DNA of 11,507 bases from contig JAGRBY010000194.1 in the NCBI GenBank assembly GCA_020433835.1, forward strand, positions 1 to 11,507, in the 5' to 3' direction. Shown here in pieces: positions 1-6,567 of the stretch. A program made the translations under genes and the position numbers. Each line of letters begins with the position of its first letter. Position 1 is the stretch's first letter. The DNA is from Anaerolineae bacterium. Its GTDB lineage: Bacteria; Chloroflexota; Anaerolineae; 4572-78; J111. The notes under the pieces were generated by a model, which did not search any database, was not told where the DNA came from, and was given only the letters and a program-made list of their open reading frames with translations.

Positions 1-29
1 CCTTTCACTTCGATGGTTGATGTGGTCAT
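1..29 (-). CDS. 5' end of the next trp-operon gene (truncated), probably trpB
   Basis: Only about nine codons lie inside the window (MTTSTIEVK). The ATG overlaps the trpF stop codon as ATGA, a four-base overlap typical of translational coupling. A strong ribosome-binding site AAGGAGGT lies at 42-35, five bases before the ATG and inside the trpF 3' end, which supports a real start. The product cannot be identified from nine residues. By the usual gene order (trpE-G-D-C-F-B-A), tryptophan synthase beta chain is the best guess and trpA the second. The identity is inferred from context only. Confidence 0.6.
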
Positions 30-688
30 AAGAGACCTCCTTCTACATGTCTTACTGCCTCAATAAAAGCTCTCACCTTCTGGTGATCTTTCTTGCCCTT
101 CTGGGCTTCAACGCCACTACTAACATCAACCCCCCACGGCGCGACAGCACCAATAGCTTCGACCACATTGGTCGGCGTCAGGCTGCCGGCCAGCATAATG
201 GGATATCGATGCGCAATGTTAGCGGCTATACTCCAATTGGTGACGTGACCGGTGCCACCGTAAAGGGTGGGGTGGTAGGCATCGAGCAAAACAGCGGGCA
301 GAATTTCAGAATTTGGTGATTGTGTAAAACGTTCAATAAGGTCGTTCGCATCCTCTTGCGATTGAGGACGAAGAGCTTTATAGGCCTGTCCTTTCAATCG
401 AGCAACATCCTCTGGTGACTCATCGCCATGCAACTGAACGGCATCGAGCCGACAGTAATCGACAATTTGCTGTACACGCTCCAATGACTCATTTACAAAA
501 ACGCCTACAAAAATAGGGTGCGCGTCTGCGGTTTCAGATAGCTGAGCAACAATCTCGCGCACTGTCTCAGAAGCCACATAACGCGGACTTGGCTCGTAAA
601 AGATAAAGCCGATCAAATCCGCGCCAGCCTCAACCGCTACATTAGCATCCTCTAAATTGGTTAACCCACAAATTTTAACTTTAGTCAT
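26..688 (-). CDS. trpF: phosphoribosylanthranilate isomerase
   Basis: This cytoplasmic enzyme catalyses the Amadori rearrangement of N-(5'-phosphoribosyl)anthranilate to CdRP, the third step from chorismate to tryptophan. The 220-residue length fits a stand-alone TrpF TIM barrel. Visible family motifs are KICGLTN at 5-11 with the general-base Cys7, QLHGDE at 85-90, LLDAYHP at 134-140 with the likely general-acid Asp136, the phosphate-binding GGTG at 144-147, LAGSLTP at 166-172, and VDVSSGVE at 187-194. The ATG at 688 is preceded by GGAG four bases upstream. It lies 83 bp downstream of trpC and ends in a four-base overlap with the next gene, so it belongs to the same operon under the T-box leader. 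Nothing looks degraded. The identification is secure. Confidence 0.97.
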   Translation of the reverse strand: MTKVKICGLTNLEDANVAVEAGADLIGFIFYEPSPRYVASETVREIVAQLSETADAHPIFVGVFVNESLERVQQIVDYCRLDAVQLHGDESPEDVARLKGQAYKALRPQSQEDANDLIERFTQSPNSEILPAVLLDAYHPTLYGGTGHVTNWSIAANIAHRYPIMLAGSLTPTNVVEAIGAVAPWGVDVSSGVEAQKGKKDHQKVRAFIEAVRHVEGGLL

Positions 689-755
689 AACTCTCCGACA
701 AGGCTAAGGCTGAGGCAAAGTCATGGTGTTTCCTACGCAAAAACTCTTCAACCCT

Positions 756-793
756 ACAAACTCCAAAAACTCTAAAAACTCAATAACTCTCGA
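756..793. repeat. A-rich short tandem repeat overlapping the 3' end of trpC
   Basis: On the plus strand the motif CTCCAAAAA / CTCTAAAAA / CTCAATAACTCT recurs with a period of about nine bases. It fills part of the trpC-trpF gap and continues into the last codons of trpC (VRELLSF). The 14-mer AAACTCTAAAAACT at 767-780 is found again, in the same orientation, at 5634-5647 inside the T-box leader. This suggests copies of one interspersed family. Its function is unknown. Confidence 0.6.
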
Positions 794-1575
794 ACTTTCT
801 TACCCACATCCTTCGATTTTACCAGCGCCTCACCGACCAAAATTGCATCGACGCCTTCTTGGCTTAAACGCGCCACGTCTGCCGCCGTATGGATGCCGCT
901 TTCGGCTACAAAGCAGATACTGTCTGGAACGTGCTGGCGTAATTCGATGCAGTTGTTCAGATCAACCGAGAAGTCATGCAAATTACGATTATTGATGCCA
1001 ATAAGGCGCGGTTCGAGCGGCAGCACGCGATCTAATTCAGTTCGATTGTGAACCTCAATCAACGCAGTCATCCCCAGCTTACGGGTGAGTGATAACAACG
1101 ACGCCATCTCATCATCTTTCAGCACAGCGGCAATAAGCAACAGCGCATCGGCTCCCGCCGCTCGAGCTTCATACACCTGGTAAGGATCAAATATAAAATC
1201 CTTGCGCAGTACAACGGAACGTTCCTCGCCCATCTCCTGCTTGAGATGATCGCGAATTTGGGTTAGATAGGCCAATTTACCTTGAAAATAGCGTGCATCG
1301 GTCAAAACCGAGATAGCCGCCGCGCCATGTTCGGCATAGGTTGAGGCCAGTTCGATTGGATCAAATTTATGACGCAGCAGCCCTTTACTCGGTGATGCTT
1401 TTTTTACTTCGGCAATCAACGCGATTGGCTCCGCGGCCCGCAGCGCCGTGACAAAATCCTTAGGTCGCTCAGCCAACTTTGCTTCAGCGCGCACGAGCAT
1501 TGGCTCGCGGCTCTGCATTTGCTTCGGCAGTTCTTCGATGCGTTTGTACTTTACTATGTCATCAAGGATTGTCAT
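772..1575 (-). CDS. trpC: indole-3-glycerol phosphate synthase
   Basis: The enzyme closes and decarboxylates CdRP to indole-3-glycerol phosphate, the fourth dedicated tryptophan step. At 267 residues it is a stand-alone IGPS TIM barrel, not the trpC-trpF fusion of enterobacteria. Conserved catalytic segments are IAEVKKASPSKG at 54-65 (Glu56, Lys58), LRKDFI at 123-128 (Lys125), the Glu of ALIEVH at 171-176 (Glu174), IGINNRNL at 192-199 (Asn195) and AESGI at 224-228 (Ser226). Function is assigned by family knowledge, and all expected active-site residues are present. The ATG at 1575 has AGAGGA seven bases upstream. The gene starts 47 bp after the trpGD stop and precedes trpF. Its final codons are made of an A/T-rich tandem repeat that continues into the intergenic gap, so the extreme C-terminus may have been altered by the repeat. 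Confidence 0.97.
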   Translation of the reverse strand: MTILDDIVKYKRIEELPKQMQSREPMLVRAEAKLAERPKDFVTALRAAEPIALIAEVKKASPSKGLLRHKFDPIELASTYAEHGAAAISVLTDARYFQGKLAYLTQIRDHLKQEMGEERSVVLRKDFIFDPYQVYEARAAGADALLLIAAVLKDDEMASLLSLTRKLGMTALIEVHNRTELDRVLPLEPRLIGINNRNLHDFSVDLNNCIELRQHVPDSICFVAESGIHTAADVARLSQEGVDAILVGEALVKSKDVGKKVRELLSF

Positions 1576-1622
1576 GAGCTATTCCTCTAATTCGAACAGG
1601 CTATTCCGCGTTTTCAATAAAC

Positions 1623-3296
1623 TTAGTCGGCTTTACCTACGTTTTGCGTGAACGCGACAAATCGCTGCAAGACGTCCATCGCTGCGCCGCTGTCGATACT
1701 CTCACTAGCCAGTTTGATGCCTGCTTCCAGTGAGTCCGCTTTTTCGGCAGCCACTAAAGCCGCCGCCGCATTGAGCAGCACGACATCGCGACGTGGGCCT
1801 GTCTCTTGCCCCGATAAAATTGCTCGGGTGATCTCGGCATTCTGCTCAGCCGTGCCGCCGAGCAGATCATCAATGCTGGCTTTGGCAAAACCCAGCTCCG
1901 CCGGATCAAGCGTTTCGGTGGTCACCTGTCCATCTTTAAGGCGGCTAACTTGGTTGGGGCCGGTAGTCGTCAACTCGTCAAGGCCGCCATGACCGTGATA
2001 AACAAAAGCGCTCTTGTTACCGAGTTCACCCAGCACTTTCGCCAGCGGCTCGGTTAAACGGCCATCGTACACACCTACCGCCAGTGACTTAGCATTGGCC
2101 GGATTGGTCAGTGGCCCCAGAATGTTGAACACCGTTCGCACACCTAATTCGCGTCGAGGGCCGATAGCGTGCTTCATCGCCGGGTGATGCTTAACCGCAA
2201 AGAGGAAACCAATGCCCACTTCATCAATAGCCGCGGCGACCTGCTCCGGCTTCAAATCCAGATTGACGCCTAATGCCGCCAATACATCGGCGCTACCACT
2301 CTTGCTGCTGGCGGCGCGATTGCCGTGCTTGGCTACTTTCTGCCCGGTTCCGGCTACTACAAAAGCGGTGGTCGTGCTAATGTTGAACGTCCCGACACCG
2401 TCACCGCCGGTACCGACCACATCGACCAGTTCCTCCGGCGGGGTGTTCGGTTTTACCTGCACCGCGGCCCGACGCATAGCCCGGGCGCTGCCGGTAATTT
2501 CCTCAACCGTCTCACCTTTCATGCGCAGCGCCATCAGATAAGCCCCGATCTGCGAGGGTGTCGCCTCACCGGCCATAATCTGTGACATCACCTCTTCGGC
2601 TTCCTCAAACGAGAGCGACTCACCGCTCATGACTTTGTTGATGGCCGTTTTAATCGGCATGATAATAGGTGGCGGCGTATCGGCTTTGGGTTCCGGTGAC
2701 GACACGGCTACAACGTCCGGTTGACCGCTGCCCTTTAACTGCAAAAAGTTGTGCAGCATTTCGTGGCCGTATTCAGTCAAAATCGACTCCGGGTGAAATT
2801 GAACACCGACAACAGGATACTCTTTATGATGAAGCCCCATCACTTCAGCTGCTTCACCGCCTCGGGCCGTTACTTCCAGACAGTCGGGCAGCGGTTCCTG
2901 CACAATCAAGGAGTGATAGCGTGTTGCTGTCAGTGGCGAGGGTAGGTTGTGGAAAACGCCGCGTTGGTTGTGTTCGATAGCCGACACTTTGCCGTGCATC
3001 ACAAACTTAGCCCGGATAATTTTACCGCCAAAGGCTTGACCAATAGCCTGATGGCCGAGACAAACACCAAAAATGGGAATCTCTTGATGAAAGCGCTTAA
3101 TCAAATCAACCGAAATACCGGCATCATCCGGCGTTCCCGGCCCCGGCGAAATCACAATGTGGTCCGGTTTCATCGCCGCGATTTCATCCAAGGTGATGGT
3201 ATCGTTGCGTCGAACCTCGACCTTCTGACCAAACTCGCCTAAATATTGAACCAGATTATAGGTAAACGAGTCGTAATTATCAATCACTAAGACCAT
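1623..3296 (-). CDS. trpGD: fused anthranilate synthase glutaminase subunit / anthranilate phosphoribosyltransferase
   Basis: A 557-residue bifunctional protein. Residues 1-187 are the TrpG class-I glutamine amidotransferase that passes ammonia to TrpE. They carry NYDSF at 7-11, the oxyanion-loop PGPG at 51-54, the nucleophile in GVCLGHQ (Cys79), and the catalytic His168 and Glu170 in QFHPES. Residues 188-213 form a Pro/Ala/Ser linker. Residues 214-557 are TrpD, which attaches phosphoribosyl from PRPP to anthranilate, with GTGGDG at 295-300, NISTTTA at 305-311, [17 protein letters not shown] at 323-339 and NILGPLTNP at 391-399. I place the start at the ATG at 3296 and not at an in-frame ATG 18 bases upstream. 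AAGGAGGA lies four bases before 3296, and the product then begins directly with the conserved [10 protein letters not shown]. The fusion fixes a 1:1 ratio of the two activities. It lies between trpE (258 bp upstream, across repeats) and trpC. Confidence 0.96.
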   Translation of the reverse strand: MVLVIDNYDSFTYNLVQYLGEFGQKVEVRRNDTITLDEIAAMKPDHIVISPGPGTPDDAGISVDLIKRFHQEIPIFGVCLGHQAIGQAFGGKIIRAKFVMHGKVSAIEHNQRGVFHNLPSPLTATRYHSLIVQEPLPDCLEVTARGGEAAEVMGLHHKEYPVVGVQFHPESILTEYGHEMLHNFLQLKGSGQPDVVAVSSPEPKADTPPPIIMPIKTAINKVMSGESLSFEEAEEVMSQIMAGEATPSQIGAYLMALRMKGETVEEITGSARAMRRAAVQVKPNTPPEELVDVVGTGGDGVGTFNISTTTAFVVAGTGQKVAKHGNRAASSKSGSADVLAALGVNLDLKPEQVAAAIDEVGIGFLFAVKHHPAMKHAIGPRRELGVRTVFNILGPLTNPANAKSLAVGVYDGRLTEPLAKVLGELGNKSAFVYHGHGGLDELTTTGPNQVSRLKDGQVTTETLDPAELGFAKASIDDLLGGTAEQNAEITRAILSGQETGPRRDVVLLNAAAALVAAEKADSLEAGIKLASESIDSGAAMDVLQRFVAFTQNVGKAD

Positions 3297-3300
3297 AATA

Positions 3301-3308
3301 TCCTCCTT
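3301..3308 (-). promoter_or_regulatory. ribosome-binding site that fixes the trpGD start
   Basis: The minus strand reads AAGGAGGA, then TATT, then the ATG at 3296. An alternative in-frame ATG at 3314 would place this Shine-Dalgarno sequence inside the coding region and add MLKEDI, which is not part of the TrpG family N-terminus. The downstream ATG is therefore preferred. Confidence 0.85.
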
Positions 3309-3359
3309 AAGCATGGAGATAAGGGACGAGTATTAGAGTATAGGCAAATAAGAGTGAAA

Positions 3360-3443
3360 AATTGTGAATTGTGAATAATTAATAATTAATTGTGAATGAA
3401 TTTAACTTCACAATTAACACTTCACAATTCATTATTCACAATT
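3360..3443. repeat. A/T-rich palindromic repeat between trpE and trpGD
   Basis: The left half repeats ATTGTGAA-type units and the right half repeats the complementary TTCACAAT-type units. The 84-bp block can therefore fold into a long imperfect hairpin on either strand. It lies in the 258-bp trpE-trpGD gap and no coding potential is seen in it. Such blocks are common interspersed intergenic elements in some A/T-tolerant bacterial genomes. In the operon transcript it could stabilise mRNA ends, pause polymerase or do nothing. It is not followed by a clean long U-run, so I do not call it a terminator. Confidence 0.75.
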
Positions 3444-3490
3444 GCTTTTTATCAAGTTAGCCTCTGCTACTACTAAAATAACTTCAGACG

Positions 3491-3521
3491 CTAATCTCCA
3501 GTCTCCCAATCTCTAATCTCC
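3491..3521. repeat. short direct repeat of CTAATCTCC in the trpE-trpGD gap
   Basis: CTAATCTCC occurs at 3491-3499 and 3513-3521, with related AGTCTCCCAATCTC between, giving a pyrimidine-rich tandem tract on the plus strand. It looks like another small intergenic repeat. No function is apparent. Confidence 0.5.
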
Positions 3522-3554
3522 TTAAAATTTTATACGCAATGAAAATGTAAACGT

Positions 3555-5051
3555 TTACTGATTCTTCTCAGCATACTCCACGGCTTCGGCCATGGCCCTC
3601 GCCTTATTCAAGCTCTCTTCATATTCTTGTTGAGGAATACTATCGGCGACGATGCCGCCACCGGCCTGAATGTTAACACGATCACCCTGCATTACCACAG
3701 TGCGAATAGCGATACAGGTATCCATATTGCCGTCGTACCCCACATAGCCGATCACCCCGCCGTAGATACCACGCCGGGTATTTTCCAACTCGTCGATAAT
3801 TTCCATCGAACGAACCTTTGGCGCTCCGGTTAAGGTGCCGGCTGGAAAGGTTGCCCGCAGCAAATCAAAGGCATCGTACGAAGGCATCAGTTTGCCGCGC
3901 ACTTCAGAAACAATGTGCATCACGTGTGAGTAGCGCTCGATGACCATGAGTTCGGTGGGGTGCACCGTGCCGTATTCGCATACCCGGCCTAAATCGTTGC
4001 GACCGAGATCGACCAACATAACGTGCTCGGCGCGTTCTTTGATATCCTCAAGAAGTTCCTTGGCCAGCGCCTCATCCTCATCGACGGTTACTCCGCGCCA
4101 ACGCGTGCCGGCAATAGGCCGTAGTTCGGCTTCACCATCTTCCAGCCGAACGTGCATTTCTGGACTGGCTGAGATGATATGCAGCGGCAGGCTGTTGACA
4201 CCCCCCGGAAAGCGCATAAAAACCATGTACGGCGATGGGTTGTGCATCCGCAGCGCCCGATAAATGCTAAACGGGTGAGCCGATGTTTGGCGCGATAAGC
4301 GCTGAGATAATACCACCTGGAAGATATCGCCGGCGGCGATGTACTCTTTGGCCTCTTCAACCATTGCTTTGAATTCATCCGGGGTAACGTTCGACTTTAA
4401 TTCGTTGTCGTCAACTTGCCGGCGCGGCGTAATTTCCGGCAGGGGAGCCTTGAGCCGGGCCACCACTTCATCGATTCGGGCGGTAGCGCGTCGATAAGCA
4501 GAACGAATATCGCCCCGTGTCAGATCGGCATAAGCCACAACCTGAAGCCGCTGGCGAGCATGATCGAAAACCACCACCGTGTGGGCAATCATAAACGCCG
4601 CTTCCGGCAGCTTAAGCGCGTCAGGATTGTTATCCGGGAGTCGCTCAAAACGGCGAACTCCATCGTAGCTTAAAAAGCCAACTGCGCCCCCGATAAAACG
4701 CGGTAAATCGGCCAGGCGGACCGGTTTATAGTGCGCCATCTCTTTCTTGAGTACACCCAATGGATCAAGACCATCCTTTAAAGGCACAGTGTAGCCATGG
4801 CCACTGCTGGTTACGTAAACTTCATCATTCCACGTCGTGAGCACTCCGCGTGGTCGCACCCCAATAAAGGAATAACGGGCCACATGCTCGCCCCCCGAAA
4901 CGGATTCAAGCAAAAAACTTGGCCCTTCATCCTGCAACTTAAGGTAAACACTCACTGGCGTTTCCATATCAGCGGGCAGGTCGCGATAGATAGGGATGAG
5001 GTTCCCCTGGTCAGCCATTGTCTCCACTTGCTCTAATGTTGGTTTATACAT
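3555..5051 (-). CDS. trpE: anthranilate synthase component I
   Basis: A 498-residue chorismate-utilising enzyme that, with the TrpG half of TrpGD, converts chorismate plus ammonia to anthranilate, the committed step. The N-terminal domain has LLES at 47-50 followed by GGEHVARYSFIG, and NPSPYM at 271-276. In the TrpE family these line the tryptophan feedback site, so allosteric inhibition is likely. The C-terminal chorismate-binding domain carries GDIFQVVLSQR at 241-251, AGTR at 314-317, a DLGRNDLGRV motif at 348-357, GTLTGAPK at 405-412 and IQAGGGIVADS at 461-471. The ATG at 5051 has AGGAGG four bases upstream. It is the first gene after the T-box leader, separated from the terminator by about 270 bp. 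It is full length and lacks the N-terminal fusions seen in some lineages. PabB or another chorismate enzyme is unlikely given the operon and the LLES motif. Confidence 0.97.
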   Translation of the reverse strand: MYKPTLEQVETMADQGNLIPIYRDLPADMETPVSVYLKLQDEGPSFLLESVSGGEHVARYSFIGVRPRGVLTTWNDEVYVTSSGHGYTVPLKDGLDPLGVLKKEMAHYKPVRLADLPRFIGGAVGFLSYDGVRRFERLPDNNPDALKLPEAAFMIAHTVVVFDHARQRLQVVAYADLTRGDIRSAYRRATARIDEVVARLKAPLPEITPRRQVDDNELKSNVTPDEFKAMVEEAKEYIAAGDIFQVVLSQRLSRQTSAHPFSIYRALRMHNPSPYMVFMRFPGGVNSLPLHIISASPEMHVRLEDGEAELRPIAGTRWRGVTVDEDEALAKELLEDIKERAEHVMLVDLGRNDLGRVCEYGTVHPTELMVIERYSHVMHIVSEVRGKLMPSYDAFDLLRATFPAGTLTGAPKVRSMEIIDELENTRRGIYGGVIGYVGYDGNMDTCIAIRTVVMQGDRVNIQAGGGIVADSIPQQEYEESLNKARAMAEAVEYAEKNQ

Positions 5052-5156
5052 AAGTCCTCCTAAAATAGCAGATAGCTGTTAGCCGTCAGCGGTTGGCAAT
5101 CGACTGACTTTTCAAAAATTCGTCGCAAATTTGATGCGCATAAAACGAAACTACTA

Positions 5157-5272
5157 TTTGCACTTTTTTAGAAACCAGGGTTTTGATACCGTACTGACAA
5201 TCTTCTGAAACCAAAAGCGCCCTTTTTAACGCTAAAACCCTGGTTTCTGGCCATAAATCTTTAAAGTGCAAA
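5157..5272. repeat. 116-bp nested palindrome in the trpE 5' untranslated region
   Basis: The outer arms TTTGCACTTT (5157-5166) and AAAGTGCAAA (5263-5272) are perfect 10-bp complements. The inner arms AGAAACCAGGGTTTT (5170-5184) and AAAACCCTGGTTTCT (5234-5248) are perfect 15-bp complements around a 49-nt centre. The left side has a 3-nt gap between arms and the right side 14 nt. It lies between the T-box terminator and trpE, so it is transcribed only after readthrough. It could be a small mobile palindromic repeat (REP/MITE-like) or an mRNA stability hairpin. No target-site duplication was clear to me. Confidence 0.75.
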
Positions 5273-5322
5273 GGTGGTGACGAAACAAAGGATAAATCTT
5301 TTTGTAGTACTTCGCCACTAAC

Positions 5323-5379
5323 AAAAAACCTCTCGTCCTCAACGCAGCTTTCATGCAGATGCGTTGGGGACGAGAGGTT
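5323..5379 (-). terminator. T-box-controlled intrinsic terminator
   Basis: On the minus strand a 20-bp stem with one wobble pair joins 5379-5360 to 5346-5327, capped by a 13-nt loop, and is followed by TTTTTT at 5328-5323. The 5' arm contains CGTCCCC. Its CCCC (5369-5366) can instead pair with GGGG (5400-5397) immediately before the T-box bulge, giving the competing antiterminator. This is the classical T-box arrangement of mutually exclusive helices. Confidence 0.93.
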
Positions 5380-5427
5380 AAATTCCCGTGGTGCCACCCC
5401 ATTTAAACCAGCTTTTATCTCGACCCA

Positions 5428-5456
5428 ATAAAAAACCTCGTGTGAAACACAAGGTT
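5428..5456 (-). terminator. additional terminator-like hairpin inside the T-box leader
   Basis: On the minus strand AACCTTGTGT (5456-5447) pairs over ten positions, with one wobble, with ACACGAGGTT (5443-5434) around a TTC loop. It is followed by TTTTTT then ATT. It sits between the F box and the T box, where Stem III normally lies, but Stem III is not normally followed by a U-run. Upstream, GTGAAAC (5477-5471) is perfectly complementary to GTTTCAC (5448-5442) across the loop, so an alternative pairing could disrupt the hairpin. It is either a U-flanked Stem III or a second attenuator. Confidence 0.5.
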
Positions 5457-5582
5457 ACAGTCGTTTGCCAGTTTCACTCTTGCAGATACGCAGCTTTACC
5501 AGTACAATAGCTCAGCCTAAATATCTAGCTCCCTGATAACGGAGGAGTCGCCGGTGCTGCCTACTTACGTAAAGTGCATTAC

Positions 5583-5660
5583 GTTTATGGAATTATTGAA
5601 GTTCGTAGAGTTAAATAACGCTATGAACTCCGTAAACTCTAAAAACTTAACAAACTCTAT
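5583..5660 (-). repeat. palindromic A/T-rich insertion in T-box Stem II
   Basis: On the minus strand GTTTACGGA (5637-5629) and, continuing from it, GTTCATAG (5628-5621) pair almost completely with CTACGAAC (5608-5601) and TTCCATAAAC (5592-5583), forming a long hairpin. The adjoining 5634-5660 carries the AAACTCTAAAAACT-type repeat seen also at the end of trpC. The block lies between the CGAAAC and AGTAGG segments that bracket Stem II. The Stem II apex therefore appears to have been enlarged by a repeat while the conserved landmarks on both sides survive. Confidence 0.6.
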
Positions 5661-5788
5661 GTTTCGGAGCACAGCTCGCAGGCCCATTCACCGCTCGCGC
5701 TCGTACCGAATTCACACCAGGCTTCGGCTCTCTGAACGTCGCTTGAACGGTTACTTTTCCCGGTCACAGCTTTTTTTATTTGACGCCA

Positions 5789-5817
5789 AATTTAACACAG
5801 CTAGGGGCGTTTGTCAA
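5789..5817 (-). promoter_or_regulatory. sigma70-type promoter of the trp operon
   Basis: On the minus strand a perfect -35 box TTGACA (5817-5812) is separated by 17 bp from TAAATT (5794-5789), four of six matches to TATAAT. Transcription should start near 5782, just ahead of the first T-box stem. It is the only strong promoter I see upstream of trpE. Confidence 0.85.
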
Positions 5818-5883
5818 GTAGTCATTTAAACTTTTTAGTTTACTACGAATCTGATTTTCTATGGAATCAAACTTTTTTCCTAC

Positions 5884-5912
5884 TTGACAGCATTTTCCAT
5901 ATGTGCTTGAAT
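5884..5912 (+). promoter_or_regulatory. possible divergent promoter facing the surface-protein gene
   Basis: A perfect TTGACA (5884-5889) is followed 17 bp later by TTGAAT (5907-5912), preceded by TGC, an extended -10 TGN. The -10 matches only four of six positions, and the next gene begins about 650 bp away, so this is tentative. CTACTTGACA (5880-5889) is the exact reverse complement of TGTCAAGTAG (5812-5821), which holds the trp -35 box. Confidence 0.3.
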
Positions 5913-6567
5913 GAGTAAGCTATAGTCCAAAAAAGGGCCACACCACCTAATTTGTTTAATTAGAATATCCATCCGCTACACTTGTTAATCGATACGCTGT
6001 TTATCGTTTTTCTCGCTTTCTTCAAATTGCTGAACTGCCCTTATACTTATGCCACTGAACCTTAAAATATGCCAAAGAATAAAGCCACATAAGCCAAGGT
6101 TCACTTTCCCCACTTACATTTTTCTAAATTTCTAAAACAAGCAATTTCTATTAAGACACCTGTTGTGAAACCTTTTTCTCAAGTCAAATAACGATGCCAA
6201 ATGGTTGGGAGGCCATTGGGGAATTAATATCGTTGTGGCTCATTACAAGCTAGACTTGAAGTTTATGAAGATGGCGACAACAACAATCATTTTCATTGGC
6301 TTGAATTTATGCTGCGGCAACAGTTATACGTTAAGTCAGGCACGCATTCACAACATTAAAGTAAACCATTTCAATACGTTTGATCAACTTGTGTCTGTTG
6401 TAACATTTCTCGGCAGACTAATTGGGATAGGGGAAGAATGAACTGCACCAAACTTAAGGCCATTATCCCTACCCACAACTTAATTCCATAGCGACCATAA
6501 TCGGACTCATCCTGAAAATGGTTAATTTTAGCTATTACAGGTAAAAACTTAAGCAAAGGGAATTTGT
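5913..6567. other. AT-rich gap of about 650 bp without a convincing gene
   Basis: This stretch separates the divergent trp leader from the surface-protein gene. The open frames here are short, start without ribosome-binding sites and give AT-driven protein sequences with no family resemblance. A weak promoter-like pair, TTGAAT (6301-6306) and TATACG (6325-6330) at 18 bp spacing, could serve the downstream gene but matches consensus poorly. Just before the gene, AAAGGG (6555-6560) is its ribosome-binding site. I see no tRNA, repeat array or hairpin-plus-U terminator. Confidence 0.5.

Larger units (their letters stand above)
5323..5782 (-). promoter_or_regulatory. T-box riboswitch leader, tryptophan-specific (TGG specifier)
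   Basis: Reading the minus strand from about 5782, the leader shows the T-box landmarks in order. AAAAGTAA (5758-5751) is the AGUA-like side of the specifier loop. A stem CCGAA/TTCGG encloses GGTG (5718-5715), the GNUG element. GAA-TGG-GCC follows, with specifier codon TGG at 5686-5684. Next come a Stem II with GTGCT/AGCAC base pairs and an AGTA S-turn-like segment, the F box CCGTTA at 5542-5537, the T box GGGGTGGCACCACGGG at 5400-5385, and the terminator hairpin. By the known mechanism, uncharged tRNA-Trp pairs its CCA anticodon with TGG and its NCCA end with TGGC of the T box, stabilising the antiterminator and switching on trpE onward. The leader is longer than usual because of a repeat-filled Stem II and an additional hairpin. 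TGG matches the operon's function. Confidence 0.93.

Noticed and set aside
3360..3443. Terminator between trpE and trpGD
   Set aside because: The palindrome is almost all A/T, has weak stems and no clear long U-run after it. A polar terminator would separate TrpE from its obligate partner.
5086..5397. Minus-strand open frame of 103 codons (MAPREFNLSS...)
   Set aside because: It begins inside the T-box sequence and runs through the terminator and the 116-bp palindrome. The protein resembles no family and has no ribosome-binding site.
5427..5800. Two complete tandem T-boxes in the trp leader
   Set aside because: Only one specifier, one F box and one T box were found. The extra length comes from a repeat in Stem II and one added hairpin.
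5554..5829. Plus-strand 91-codon open frame antisense to the T-box leader
   Set aside because: It lies entirely over the structured leader and promoter on the other strand, and its NS-K-N repeats are just the A-rich DNA repeat translated.
6205..6441. Plus-strand 78-codon open frame in the AT-rich gap
   Set aside because: It needs a TTG start, lacks a Shine-Dalgarno sequence and shows no family features. It is more likely chance.
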